From: Pedobacter sp. MC2016-14
Lineage (GTDB): Bacteria; Bacteroidota; Bacteroidia; Sphingobacteriales; Sphingobacteriaceae
DNA length: 64,000 nt
Direction of reading: 5' to 3'
Assembly: GCF_020991475.1 (NCBI RefSeq)
Contig: NZ_JAJMPA010000001.1
Coordinates: 1,860,001 to 1,924,000, forward strand
The notes below the pieces were generated by a model, which worked only from the letters and a program-made list of their open reading frames with translations, was not told the DNA's origin and did no database searches. The translations under genes and the position numbers were made by a program. Shown here piece after piece: positions 9,531 through 17,658 of the stretch (its first letter is position 1; each line of letters starts with the position of its first letter).

Positions 9531-9716
9531 ATGGATAAGTTGGAATTAAAAGGTAAATGGAACGAAGTTAAAGGTAAAGTGAAGCAAGCATATGCTGATC
9601 TTACCGATGATGATTTGAAACACGAAGAAGGCAAAGACGATGAATTGTACGGAAGACTTCAGCAAAAAACTGGTAAAACCAGGGATGAGCTGGTAGACTG
9701 GATCAAATCGCTGTAA
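9531..9716 (+). CDS. CsbD-like stress protein
   Basis: A 61-residue hydrophilic protein, [19 protein letters not shown], with a later [18 protein letters not shown] segment. It matches the CsbD family (sigma-B-induced small proteins in Bacillus, YjbJ in E. coli). These are abundant under stress, and their biochemical function is unknown. There is no membrane segment. It stands alone 55 bases after acs and is closed by a strong terminator. Confidence 0.85.
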   Translation: MDKLELKGKWNEVKGKVKQAYADLTDDDLKHEEGKDDELYGRLQQKTGKTRDELVDWIKSL

Positions 9717-9732
9717 TAGAATTTTAAATACT

Positions 9733-9772
9733 AAAAAGGGCTGCATCATGAATAATGATCAGCCCTTTTTTT
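9733..9772 (+). terminator. Rho-independent terminator after the CsbD-like gene
   Basis: AAAAAGGGCTG (9733-9743) pairs with CAGCCCTTTTT (9760-9770), and an inner ATCAT/ATGAT pair extends the stem; T-rich sequence follows. It lies 17 bases after the CsbD-like stop. The A-rich left side would also allow activity on the other strand. Confidence 0.85.
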
Positions 9773-9917
9773 GTCTGCTCATTTTGTTATGCACAACCTG
9801 TACTGCAACTTAGAAAGTCTCACCAGTGAATTGCGTTAGTATTGCACCCTATCGCAGATGCGAAAGCAAAATCAGCATTAGCTATTGTAGTTCGATAACA
9901 AGAAAAGCATCTATAAT

Positions 9918-12590
9918 TTAAAGGCCCTTTCTACGGATGATGATAAAGGCAAAAGCAAAAAATACAATTGCAGCACACAGGATTAAATAGAGAGAAATAC
10001 TGGTGCTAGCCTGTAACGGAATGGCTTCATCTGTGCCCATTAAAATTAAGCTGTCCCAGTAATAAGGCAAGTACATTGCACTAGACGCCTTTGCTGTATT
10101 GAGCCATTTAAGTTTTGCGTGCTGAAGTGCCTCCCCGCTACTTTGACCTTTAACCAGTTCACGGTACATATCTGCAGTAATTTTGGCTCCGGCATCGTCG
10201 TTCACATTCCATAAACCCGCAATGGTGGCGGGAGTGCCAATAGCAATAAAACCTCTCGAAAGACTAATGATTCCCTCAGCTTCGGCCAGGAGGCCATCTC
10301 CGGTTCTACAGGCACTTAAAACAATAAGACGGGGCTTATTCTTTCTCGATTGCAATTCAAATAAAAATAATTTTTCTGTGCCAAAGTCAAGTGTAGGCTC
10401 TTTACGGTCTCCAGTTAAATAGGCATGTGTACTGATGTGAAGCAAATCTGATCTGTCAAATTCCTTAAAAAAAGATTTTGTAGTTACTTGCTTGTCAAAA
10501 AGATAAGTTCCCTTAATGATATTACCAATAGAATCGGCCTCGTTTATAACTGCTGGTAATGCCTGCTTTGCCTTGCCCTGATGTGTAATAAATAAGCCGG
10601 AAAAATGACTTGTCTGGTCTGTTGCTTTTTTGCCTGGCGACAGTGTACTTAAAGAAAAAGCATACGTGATTTGCAACCGTTTAATTAAAAATGGCCAATC
10701 GGAAAAATTAGCGATATAAGTATTACTCGTAACCAAACCATCAAAAGAAAGATAGCCAATCAAATCGTCTGGTATGATACAAAGCTTTTCATTTTTGCTG
10801 AAAACAATGCCTCCAAGTAATTGCCTGTAAACGGCGTTTGATAATGTAAAAAAGGCTTTAGGCGAATTGAGCATCATATCAGGCCCATGTTGGTAATAGG
10901 TATTGACCAGTTTCCTGATGTTGTTTTTCAAGACTTCTGATTGATCAATGCGCTGCACATCTTTTACTTTCCTGTTTTGGATTGTAATCAGGAAGATGCT
11001 TTTGCTGCCGACAAAAAACTCAATGACCTGTAGGGTGGGAGGTAAAGAATGGAGAAGGTCGGCTGCTGATGTATTAACCGCAACTTCCTGAGCCCGATTC
11101 TTCTTATTCAAAAGTGCCAGGTCAAACTTAAGCGCATCAATGTTTTTCTGATAGACTGAAGCATTAAGTTCGGTCATCAATTTACGTTCATTGTAACGTA
11201 AGGCACTTTCCATGATTTGCCTTTTTTTGGCATCCACATCCAGACCTCCCTTAAGCAACTGCAATTTATTCCGCTGAATCTGATCCGCCAGTGTACGCGA
11301 TTTAGTTTGTTCAGCAATTTCTAAAATCAAATTCAAATAAGCCTGCTTTCTTGTTTTTTGGTGGATGCCGTAAGCAATGCCGATGGCTTCTTCTGCCATC
11401 GCTTTGGCTTCTTGTTGTAAACGTTCCTTGGTTTTGTCATCTGCAAATTCCTTTCTAATCTTATCCATAGCCATTAAGGCGTATTGCATGTTTTTTAAGG
11501 CTCCGGCATCATTACCAAGTGTGGCGTAGGTTATGGCTTTTTGCTCAAAGATCTCTGCAAGTTTATTCTCTCCATAAATATGACTAACCTGGGTTTGGTT
11601 TAAAGGTGTATTTACTTTTAAAAGCTGTAATGCAGCATTAAAAATATCAATTGCTTTTTGCGGCTCATTTTTCAACCGCAGAGCGGTGCCTAGCTGGGCA
11701 TACAGATTGGCTTTTTCCCTTAGGCGGCCATCGGGATACCATCGCTTGAGCAGTTTGAGTGCCATCCTAAAATTTTCAATAGCCTGTGCTGCTTCCTTAC
11801 TTTTAAGATTTACCTTGCCCAGCGTAGTGTATAAGCCCATCAATCCGTAGGCATTGTTTTCATTGATCTGCTTAATCGATTTTAGATTGCTTTTAATGAG
11901 TATATTTGCTTTTTTAAGCATACGTAGCTCCAGATATACTTCAGCAAGAATAGTATTCAGGTTAAATTGCAGCTCCGCACTTTTTGTTAAATTTCTACCT
12001 TTCTCAATGCAAGCTTCGGCATTGAGGTAATTTCCCATAGAATGATAACAAATGGCCATATTGCTGTAAATAGAGGCCATTTCATCTCCCTGGCTAACTG
12101 GATTGAGCTGGGCGAGCGCTTTGGTGTGAATGAAAATACTACGTTCGTAATCGCCCAACCTGGTATAATTGTTACTCAGTGGTTTAAGTACATATTCCAC
12201 CACATCAAAATTCTTCAATTTGTGCTGATAAAAAAAGCTATATGCTTCTTCATAACAATTGATGGAATTTAAAATGTCGGCAGCCTGCAATTGATAATAG
12301 CCCTGGTTACTTAACAGCATCATCCAGGCCGATTTTTCAGCTTCTGATATAGGCTTTCGCCAGGTCTCTTTCTGTGTTTGCATTAAAAAAGGAAGTCTGT
12401 TTTTCGGATTCGCATAATTGTAATCCATTCGCAGGTATAACCATTCGGCCAGGTTATTCTGTTTTTTCAGTTCCTGCATCTGCTTTGTAGGTTCTGGCCA
12501 GGGGATAAGCGCATGTGCATTGCCAAGATAAAATACCAGTGCTAATGCTACTAAATAAGCCTTTAACCATTTAAAACTTCCAGGTTGCAT
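9918..12590 (-). CDS. TPR-CHAT caspase-like protein anchored in the inner membrane
   Basis: An 890-residue protein with a signal peptide or membrane segment at residues 9-27, a long helical TPR region (about 90-420), a linker, and a C-terminal CHAT domain. CHAT domains are caspase-like cysteine peptidases; the expected pair is present as His722 (HISTHA) and Cys761 (SACRTG). A last hydrophobic helix (about 866-884) ends in RRKGL, predicting a periplasmic CHAT domain tethered to the inner membrane. The start overlaps the end of the PKD/barrel gene by 20 bases, so the two are very likely translated from one transcript. The substrate is unknown. An ECF sigma/anti-sigma pair lies nearby. Confidence 0.85.
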   Translation of the reverse strand: MQPGSFKWLKAYLVALALVFYLGNAHALIPWPEPTKQMQELKKQNNLAEWLYLRMDYNYANPKNRLPFLMQTQKETWRKPISEAEKSAWMMLLSNQGYYQLQAADILNSINCYEEAYSFFYQHKLKNFDVVEYVLKPLSNNYTRLGDYERSIFIHTKALAQLNPVSQGDEMASIYSNMAICYHSMGNYLNAEACIEKGRNLTKSAELQFNLNTILAEVYLELRMLKKANILIKSNLKSIKQINENNAYGLMGLYTTLGKVNLKSKEAAQAIENFRMALKLLKRWYPDGRLREKANLYAQLGTALRLKNEPQKAIDIFNAALQLLKVNTPLNQTQVSHIYGENKLAEIFEQKAITYATLGNDAGALKNMQYALMAMDKIRKEFADDKTKERLQQEAKAMAEEAIGIAYGIHQKTRKQAYLNLILEIAEQTKSRTLADQIQRNKLQLLKGGLDVDAKKRQIMESALRYNERKLMTELNASVYQKNIDALKFDLALLNKKNRAQEVAVNTSAADLLHSLPPTLQVIEFFVGSKSIFLITIQNRKVKDVQRIDQSEVLKNNIRKLVNTYYQHGPDMMLNSPKAFFTLSNAVYRQLLGGIVFSKNEKLCIIPDDLIGYLSFDGLVTSNTYIANFSDWPFLIKRLQITYAFSLSTLSPGKKATDQTSHFSGLFITHQGKAKQALPAVINEADSIGNIIKGTYLFDKQVTTKSFFKEFDRSDLLHISTHAYLTGDRKEPTLDFGTEKLFLFELQSRKNKPRLIVLSACRTGDGLLAEAEGIISLSRGFIAIGTPATIAGLWNVNDDAGAKITADMYRELVKGQSSGEALQHAKLKWLNTAKASSAMYLPYYWDSLILMGTDEAIPLQASTSISLYLILCAAIVFFAFAFIIIRRKGL

Positions 12591-14556
12591 AAGTTGTCAT
12601 TCTGCTTATCCCAGATTTAGGATCATAAAAATATCTTAATCCAATAGAAGGCCCTACACGGACCATCCCCGCTACAACATCTGCAAAAACAGAAGCCCTG
12701 AAATCTGAAAATGACTTGTTGGAACGATCTGACAGGATTTCAAAGTTAACGGGCTGACGTGTGCTGATGGAATTGAGCTGGTAGTTGATGTCTGTTTTAA
12801 CGGTATTGTTTAAATCAAAAGAAACCAGTGCACCTACACCAGCGCCAATAAAGCGATTCAAGTTGTAGCGTAAGGAAGCCGGAACCACATTAATGGTGGT
12901 TACTTTGCTTAATCTTGAAAAGTCCCTTCTCGTAATGACATAGGCTTCTTTGCCAATTACGGTATCTCTGTTGGCTGTTCTGCTCATAGATTCGGATAAG
13001 CCACTAAAGGAACTCAGGTGCAGTTCGGCCTGTAAATATCTGCTATGAGGGGCGTAGGGGGCAACGCTTACACCCAATACGAAATTCTTTTGGGTTAAAA
13101 AATCAGTTTTGTCGGACTGTATGGGGAAGCCATAACCGATGATGGCAGCAGGAGAAATTCCCGTTTTAAATTTGCCGGTTGCACGATTGGTGTAAATAGG
13201 TTCATTTTTATCAAATATAATCGCTGCCCCGGTCCTGATTGGGAGTTTTTGAGGTTTCTCTTTAAACTTTATTTTATAAGAAATAAAACCCATAGTTGAA
13301 TCTGCATCGTTTACACCCTCCTGTTGGGTGCCGGGCAGGTAAATGTTGCGAAAGATAAAATGAATGCTGTCCAGCCTTGTCACCGTATCTAAACAACTTT
13401 GATTGGCGTAAGCGCCTTTGCACAATGGAACCTCCGGTTTGCTCTGCACAATTTTTATGCTGGCAGGATCAAATACTTCAGATAAACTTACCCCAACATC
13501 TATCTTTTTAGCAGGCCCTTTGCCTGTGTTTTGAAAACGAACCTTATACGTTAATTCCCTGTTTTTGCCTGTAAGCCTGTAGTTCATCCTGCTTTGACGG
13601 ATAGACATTTTATTTGGATCATGAGAGGCTACAATCTGTAGCTCAATCGTAAAAAACTCTTTTTCCATCAGGGCATCATCCGGTAAAAACAATGCCGTTA
13701 AGCGTACGGTAGCATTGGTGTCTTTCAACATTTCGGGTGTGGTTTTAAAATGGAGGAATATAAAATGCTCTTCATTAACCTTTAGGTTTTCAAACTTCCA
13801 GGCTTCGCTGCTTTTAAAATTCTTGAGCTGCTCTTGCACCGGTACAGCTGCATCGGCCATCATTTGCTGCAATTGCGATAACGATAAACCAGGCGTAGCA
13901 GAAGCAAAAAAAACAGGATTAAGCTTCTTTTCGTTCCTGTTGAAGCCAGCCAGCTTTGTAAAGCTACTCAGGTCAGCTTTATTTTCTTTATTGTAGGTCC
14001 GTGATGCGGCGAGCTCAAAGTTATTTTTATCAAACTCTTTGTCATTATACAAAATGGCAACTGTACCATTAAGGGCAGTCAGGTGATTTTCTGGCTTGTT
14101 GCGATAACCCAGTACAATCATCATGTCATCTCCCGGCTTAGGCATACAATTGTTTTTTAACATCAAACTGGTGCCTGTCTTAAAAAGAGGAGCAGCTGCA
14201 AGCAGGCGTTTGCCGGGTTTGCCTACACTCACTGGTTTCGGTCGGGTAGGGGGGCGTTTACCATCGTCGTAATTGTTCGTGGCAAACAATCGCGCCAGGT
14301 AACTGCCACTATCCAAATAGCTATGCAGCGGGTCCTTTTCAAAGCTGAAGCCACCATCACCAAACTCCCAAAAGTACGTGTAAAAAGGTGCCGGGGCACC
14401 AGCAATTGGACGCAATGCACGCAATTGAGCACCAAATCTGGTCGCCCCACTTTCTGGCGTATAAACTACTGTTGCCGGAACTGTATCACTAGGGATGATC
14501 TGAGCCTGCAGATTTGAAGAAATGCAGAGCACTGCTATAAGCAGGAACTTCTTCAT
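12571..14556 (-). CDS. PKD-domain protein with C-terminal outer-membrane barrel
   Basis: About 661 residues from the ATG at 14556 (another in-frame ATG at 14565). A signal peptide (KKFLLIAVLCISSNLQAQ) is followed by a PKD-like domain with the hallmark YFWEFGDGGFS and HSYLDSGSY. A DUF11/CARDB-like segment (YKVRFQNTGKGPAKKIDV) lies in the middle. The last ~190 residues show alternating hydrophobic strands and end in ATWKF; a terminal Phe is typical of Bam-inserted outer-membrane barrels. It overlaps the CHAT gene by 20 bases. PKD modules usually bind proteins or glycans, so this may be the outer-membrane partner of the CHAT protein. That partnership is inference. Confidence 0.7.
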   Translation of the reverse strand: MKKFLLIAVLCISSNLQAQIIPSDTVPATVVYTPESGATRFGAQLRALRPIAGAPAPFYTYFWEFGDGGFSFEKDPLHSYLDSGSYLARLFATNNYDDGKRPPTRPKPVSVGKPGKRLLAAAPLFKTGTSLMLKNNCMPKPGDDMMIVLGYRNKPENHLTALNGTVAILYNDKEFDKNNFELAASRTYNKENKADLSSFTKLAGFNRNEKKLNPVFFASATPGLSLSQLQQMMADAAVPVQEQLKNFKSSEAWKFENLKVNEEHFIFLHFKTTPEMLKDTNATVRLTALFLPDDALMEKEFFTIELQIVASHDPNKMSIRQSRMNYRLTGKNRELTYKVRFQNTGKGPAKKIDVGVSLSEVFDPASIKIVQSKPEVPLCKGAYANQSCLDTVTRLDSIHFIFRNIYLPGTQQEGVNDADSTMGFISYKIKFKEKPQKLPIRTGAAIIFDKNEPIYTNRATGKFKTGISPAAIIGYGFPIQSDKTDFLTQKNFVLGVSVAPYAPHSRYLQAELHLSSFSGLSESMSRTANRDTVIGKEAYVITRRDFSRLSKVTTINVVPASLRYNLNRFIGAGVGALVSFDLNNTVKTDINYQLNSISTRQPVNFEILSDRSNKSFSDFRASVFADVVAGMVRVGPSIGLRYFYDPKSGISRMTTYATWKF

Positions 14557-14614
14557 TTTTAACATACATTTGGTTTATATAAGTCGAATATATAATAAAA
14601 AATAACAAAACGGT

Positions 14615-14645
14615 AAAAGGCCCCAACACAATGTCGGGGCCTTTG
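14615..14645 (-). terminator. Terminator after the ZU5-like lipoprotein gene
   Basis: AAAGGCCCC (14616-14624) pairs exactly with GGGGCCTTT (14636-14644) around an 11-base loop, with a short T run following on the minus strand. It separates the lipoprotein gene from the PKD/barrel gene downstream. Confidence 0.75.
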
Positions 14646-14663
14646 ATTTCAGGAGTATGTTTA

Positions 14664-15647
14664 TTAGTAGGTATTCAAGGCAGTAATTGCAGTTTGAACC
14701 TGTGCTTCTGTAGTTTCAGCAAGTGTTAAGGTAACGTTCATGTTCGCCGTAATGGTAATTTCAGACTCTGCATAGTAGTATTTGCCATCTTTGATAGAGA
14801 AAGATAACATCTTGCCCTCTACTCCAATTGGCATCATATTGTCGTAGCTTTTTACACTATTAGTTCCATTAGGCGTATAAATCTGGGCAGCTACATTACT
14901 GCCTTTGGCACAGAAGAATACAAAAGTTTCGCCGTTAAAGGCACGGAAAGAAGCTAAAGCACCTGGATTGTTTACCAAACTTACTGTAAGGGTAGTTTTA
15001 GGATTGGTATAGCTATAAAATACATCGCAGTTGATCCATCCTGTGGTTCCAAAGCTAAAGCTATAAAAACCAGCTTCAGGAAGTACTTCTTTTCCACCCA
15101 CACCATTTGCTGCTCTAGGTGCGGCCCAGGCCATTTGATTGTTGTTGGCTTCGTTCAATGCAGCACCTTGTGGGTTTACACCTTCCCAAAGCTGTGTTAC
15201 ACCAGCACGTTTTGCCGGGATAGCCACTTGTATAGGTACGGTAAGACTGCGGTCTACGCTTACACCATTGGCTTTTACATCTACAAAGATAAATCCGTCT
15301 GATGCAAGTGGGGCTCCGGAAATGTGATTGGTATTGGTACCGCTAAATAAAACATCACTTCTTTTTAATACTTCCAGCGCTTCAACAGTAACATTGCCAG
15401 TAACTGCTACGCCACCAATTTTTAAAGATCCTGCGGGGAAAGTAATTTTACTACCACCTTTCAGCGTTACGGTTTGAGGAAGACTAGAAGCGTTGATTTG
15501 TATACTCTGTTTTTGTGGACCAAATGTTTGCACAAATTCTTGTGCATTGTTTGCACTGTTTACCGGAGCATTTCTGTCTTTTTTACAAGCAATAGTAAAT
15601 AATAATATTGCTGCAATGGCCAGGGTTGATAGGTTTAAAGTTTTCAT
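14664..15647 (-). CDS. Secreted lipoprotein with ZU5-like beta domain
   Basis: A 327-residue protein with a lipoprotein signal: hydrophobic residues 5-20, then Cys21 in TIACKKD. After a short linker comes a beta-rich domain opening with VTLKGGSKITFPAGSL and GNVTVEALEVLKRSDVL, which resembles ZU5-like domains of Bacteroidota surface proteins. The family call is by pattern and not certain. The remaining half is beta-rich with no catalytic motif I recognise. It is on the same strand as, and upstream of, the PKD/CHAT pair but is closed by its own terminator. The upstream side is the hairpin and repeat region. Confidence 0.6.
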   Translation of the reverse strand: MKTLNLSTLAIAAILLFTIACKKDRNAPVNSANNAQEFVQTFGPQKQSIQINASSLPQTVTLKGGSKITFPAGSLKIGGVAVTGNVTVEALEVLKRSDVLFSGTNTNHISGAPLASDGFIFVDVKANGVSVDRSLTVPIQVAIPAKRAGVTQLWEGVNPQGAALNEANNNQMAWAAPRAANGVGGKEVLPEAGFYSFSFGTTGWINCDVFYSYTNPKTTLTVSLVNNPGALASFRAFNGETFVFFCAKGSNVAAQIYTPNGTNSVKSYDNMMPIGVEGKMLSFSIKDGKYYYAESEITITANMNVTLTLAETTEAQVQTAITALNTY

Positions 15648-15801
15648 GGTTCTAGTTTTTATATTTTTTGCTTACTCTTTTAAGGCTTTTCAGCGTACGC
15701 CGTTTTTAACGTTGTTTGCATCTATATCAGTCGTACCTAAAATTTGTTACCCCCTTAGCGTAATATTTTTTTATTTTCTTACGAAAAGGGCCTGTATGTA
15801 T

Positions 15802-15877
15802 AAAAAAAACGGTAAACGATCGCTTGCTGCGCCTGTCTGAAGGGACAGCCAAGGCAAGCTCCTCGTTTACCCGTTTT
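15802..15877. repeat. Long imperfect hairpin in the lipoprotein-sigma intergenic region
   Basis: AAAACGGTAAACGA pairs with TCGTTTACCCGTTTT (one bulged C). Inside, GCTTGC (15822-15827) pairs with GCAAGC (15854-15859), and CTGTC with GACAG. The whole forms a roughly 70-base stem-loop flanked by A and T runs. No gene ends here on either strand, so a plain terminator role is not obvious. Confidence 0.65.
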
Positions 15878-16250
15878 GTTTTGTTCCTTGCTCCAGATAA
15901 AATGAGCAAGCCAAGAGCAGGCCTTGTCCGGTAAGCCCTGTAAAACTTCCAATCTTTGAGGAAAAATCCTTTGCTTGCTGGGCGCAGCCTGCGCTTTTTA
16001 TTTTGTGTTGGAGAAAAGGAGTAAACTAAGATCAGGCCTTGTCCAGTAAGCCTTGTAAAACTTCCAATCTTTGAGAAAAAATCCTGTGCTTGCCGGGCGC
16101 AGCCTGCGATAGTTTGCGAGTTTTATTTTGTTTTGGAGTAAACGAGTGAACTAAGAGCAGGCCTTGTCCGGTAAGCCCTTTAAAGTTTCCAATTTGGAGA
16201 AAAAGTAGTTGGGCTTGCTGGGCGCAGCCTGCGATAGTTTGCAAGTTTAT
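15872..16250. repeat. Three imperfect tandem repeats of about 115-126 bp
   Basis: Two conserved cores recur in the same order. AGGCCTTGTCC starts at 15919, 16034 and 16159; GCTTGC(T/C)GGGCGCAGCC starts at 15973, 16088 and 16214. Between and around them TTTTATTTTGT..TTGGAG and TTCCAAT are also shared. The spacing (115 and 125-126 bp) is not a multiple of three and no consistent reading frame exists, so the array is noncoding. Together with the adjoining hairpin it fills the 617-base gap between 15648 and 16264. The last copy ends about 15 bases before the ECF sigma gene start. Confidence 0.8.
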
Positions 16251-16264
16251 TATTAACTTCGCTC

Positions 16265-16819
16265 ATGACCAAAGCACTACATCCAGACCAGCGTTACCTC
16301 ACTGCCCTGCTCAATAACGATACTGTAGTGATCAATGAGATTTATAAATTATGTTCCCGGCAGGTTCAGTCTTACATTTGCTTTAACAATGGTACCGCGG
16401 CCGATGCGGCAGATATCTTTCAGGAATCATTAATTGATATCTACCACCAGGCAAAAAATAAAGACCTTCAGCTTAGCTGCCCCTTTAATGCCTTTCTTTT
16501 TATGGTATGTAAACGTAAATGGATGAACGAACTGAAAAAAAGATCTTTAATACCGGTAACAAATATGGAGGAAGATGTATTTACAGTTGGTGATGATGCA
16601 TTTGCACTTGCGGAAGACCTGGAAAAGCAAAAGGAACAAAGTGAACTTTTCTATACTGCCTTTGAAAAACTCGGACAACGCTGTAAAGAGGTGATACGGT
16701 GGAGTATGCAAGGCGAAGCGCAGGAGAAAATTGCCGAACAAATGGGCGTTACTTATGGTTATTTAAGAAAGAAGAAATCAGAATGTATGGCCTCCTTAAT
16801 AAAATTGGTTCAATCATAA
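16265..16819 (+). CDS. ECF-type RNA polymerase sigma factor
   Basis: A 184-residue sigma-70 family protein. Region 2 is about residues 25-90 (DIFQESLIDIYHQAK, then MVCKRKWMNELKK) and region 4 about 125-180, with a helix-turn-helix (QEKIAEQMGVTYGYLRKKKSEC). Length and the absence of regions 1 and 3 fit ECF factors. The next gene, 12 bases downstream, encodes a membrane protein with an anti-sigma-like N-terminus, so it is probably held inactive at the membrane. Its targets are unknown; the divergent lipoprotein and CHAT/PKD genes are the nearest candidates. The start immediately follows a tandem-repeat array. Confidence 0.88.
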   Translation: MTKALHPDQRYLTALLNNDTVVINEIYKLCSRQVQSYICFNNGTAADAADIFQESLIDIYHQAKNKDLQLSCPFNAFLFMVCKRKWMNELKKRSLIPVTNMEEDVFTVGDDAFALAEDLEKQKEQSELFYTAFEKLGQRCKEVIRWSMQGEAQEKIAEQMGVTYGYLRKKKSECMASLIKLVQS

Positions 16820-16831
16820 AACTACAAAAAG

Positions 16832-17569
16832 ATGGACAACGAAATCATTCTACAAGCATCCAGGTATGCTGATGGCGAAATGAGCCTGGATGAAAAACAG
16901 GAATTTGAATCCCTTCTGGAGCAGGATCCAGAGCTTAGAGAGTATATAGAACAATACAAGTCCGCTTTTAAAGCTTTGTCCCGGCATCTCTCTCCAGATC
17001 AGGGTGTGGACGATTTGAAAGCAACGCTATCAGAGCTGAATGTCAGGTATTTTAATGAAGAAATTGTTGCTGTAAAATCCACTGGAAGAATACACAGGCT
17101 TTGGGTGCAACTGGCTGGTATAGCTGCGGTTTTGCTCATTGGATTAATGGTTTATGCACCCTGGCAAAAAAGTCTGTACGAACAGTATGGAAAAACCACT
17201 ATGTCAGTTGCAGAACGCGGTGCTGGGCAGCAAACTGTATTGGAAAAAGCAGCAAATCTTTACAACGATAAAAAATATATAGAAGCAGAAAAATTACTGT
17301 CCGTTTATTACGAACTGAATCCGGAAAATAGCATCTCTTCATTTTATTATGGGCTTACGCTGATTGAGAACAATAAAGGAGACAATGCGAGAAAAGTGCT
17401 TGAAGAATTGTATGCAGGCGATTCGGCTTTCAAATTTGACGCAGCCTATTACGTTGCGATGAGTTATTTAAAAGAGCGTAAGCATAAAGAATGCAAGCTA
17501 TGGCTTAGCAAGGTTCCCCGCGGAACTGCTAAATATACCAGTGCAAAAGAACTGGAAGCTAAATTATAA
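16832..17569 (+). CDS. Membrane anti-sigma-like protein with periplasmic TPRs
   Basis: A 245-residue protein. The cytoplasmic N-terminus (ASRYADGEMSLDEKQEFES, then LEQDPELREYIEQYK) is like the sigma-binding segment of Bacteroidota anti-sigma factors. One membrane helix covers about residues 90-108. A C-terminal TPR region covers about 135-245 (AANLYNDKKYIEAEKLL, YYVAMSYLKERKHKECK). It is encoded 12 bases after an ECF sigma gene, so it probably sequesters that sigma factor and senses a periplasmic partner through the TPRs. No FecR domain is present, unlike the other anti-sigmas in the window. The role is inferred from layout. Confidence 0.75.
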   Translation: MDNEIILQASRYADGEMSLDEKQEFESLLEQDPELREYIEQYKSAFKALSRHLSPDQGVDDLKATLSELNVRYFNEEIVAVKSTGRIHRLWVQLAGIAAVLLIGLMVYAPWQKSLYEQYGKTTMSVAERGAGQQTVLEKAANLYNDKKYIEAEKLLSVYYELNPENSISSFYYGLTLIENNKGDNARKVLEELYAGDSAFKFDAAYYVAMSYLKERKHKECKLWLSKVPRGTAKYTSAKELEAKL

Positions 17570-17588
17570 AATTGCCTTTACAAACAAC

Positions 17589-17628
17589 AAAAGAGGGAGT
17601 TCATCATTAACGATGAACTCCCTCTTAG
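17589..17628. terminator. Strong shared terminator between convergent genes
   Basis: A perfect 15-bp stem, AAGAGGGAGTTCATC (17591-17605) with GATGAACTCCCTCTT (17612-17626), and a 6-base loop. T-rich sequence follows on the minus strand, so it best serves the M16 peptidase gene, but it could also stop the anti-sigma transcript. Confidence 0.85.
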
Positions 17629-17658
17629 CGTTTAAAAGCAAGTGCTTATTTTCTGGTG

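Noticed and set aside
9773..9917. 145-base spacer before the CHAT gene end
   Set aside because: Checked for small genes and structure on both strands; nothing supportable seen.
16032..16244. 70-codon minus-strand frame across the repeats
   Set aside because: It translates the noncoding repeat units; the unit length is not a multiple of three and the frame is not kept between copies.
15872..16250. Tandem repeats considered as a CRISPR array
   Set aside because: Units are ~120 bp with degenerate internal cores and no uniform short repeat/unique spacer pattern; no cas genes are present.
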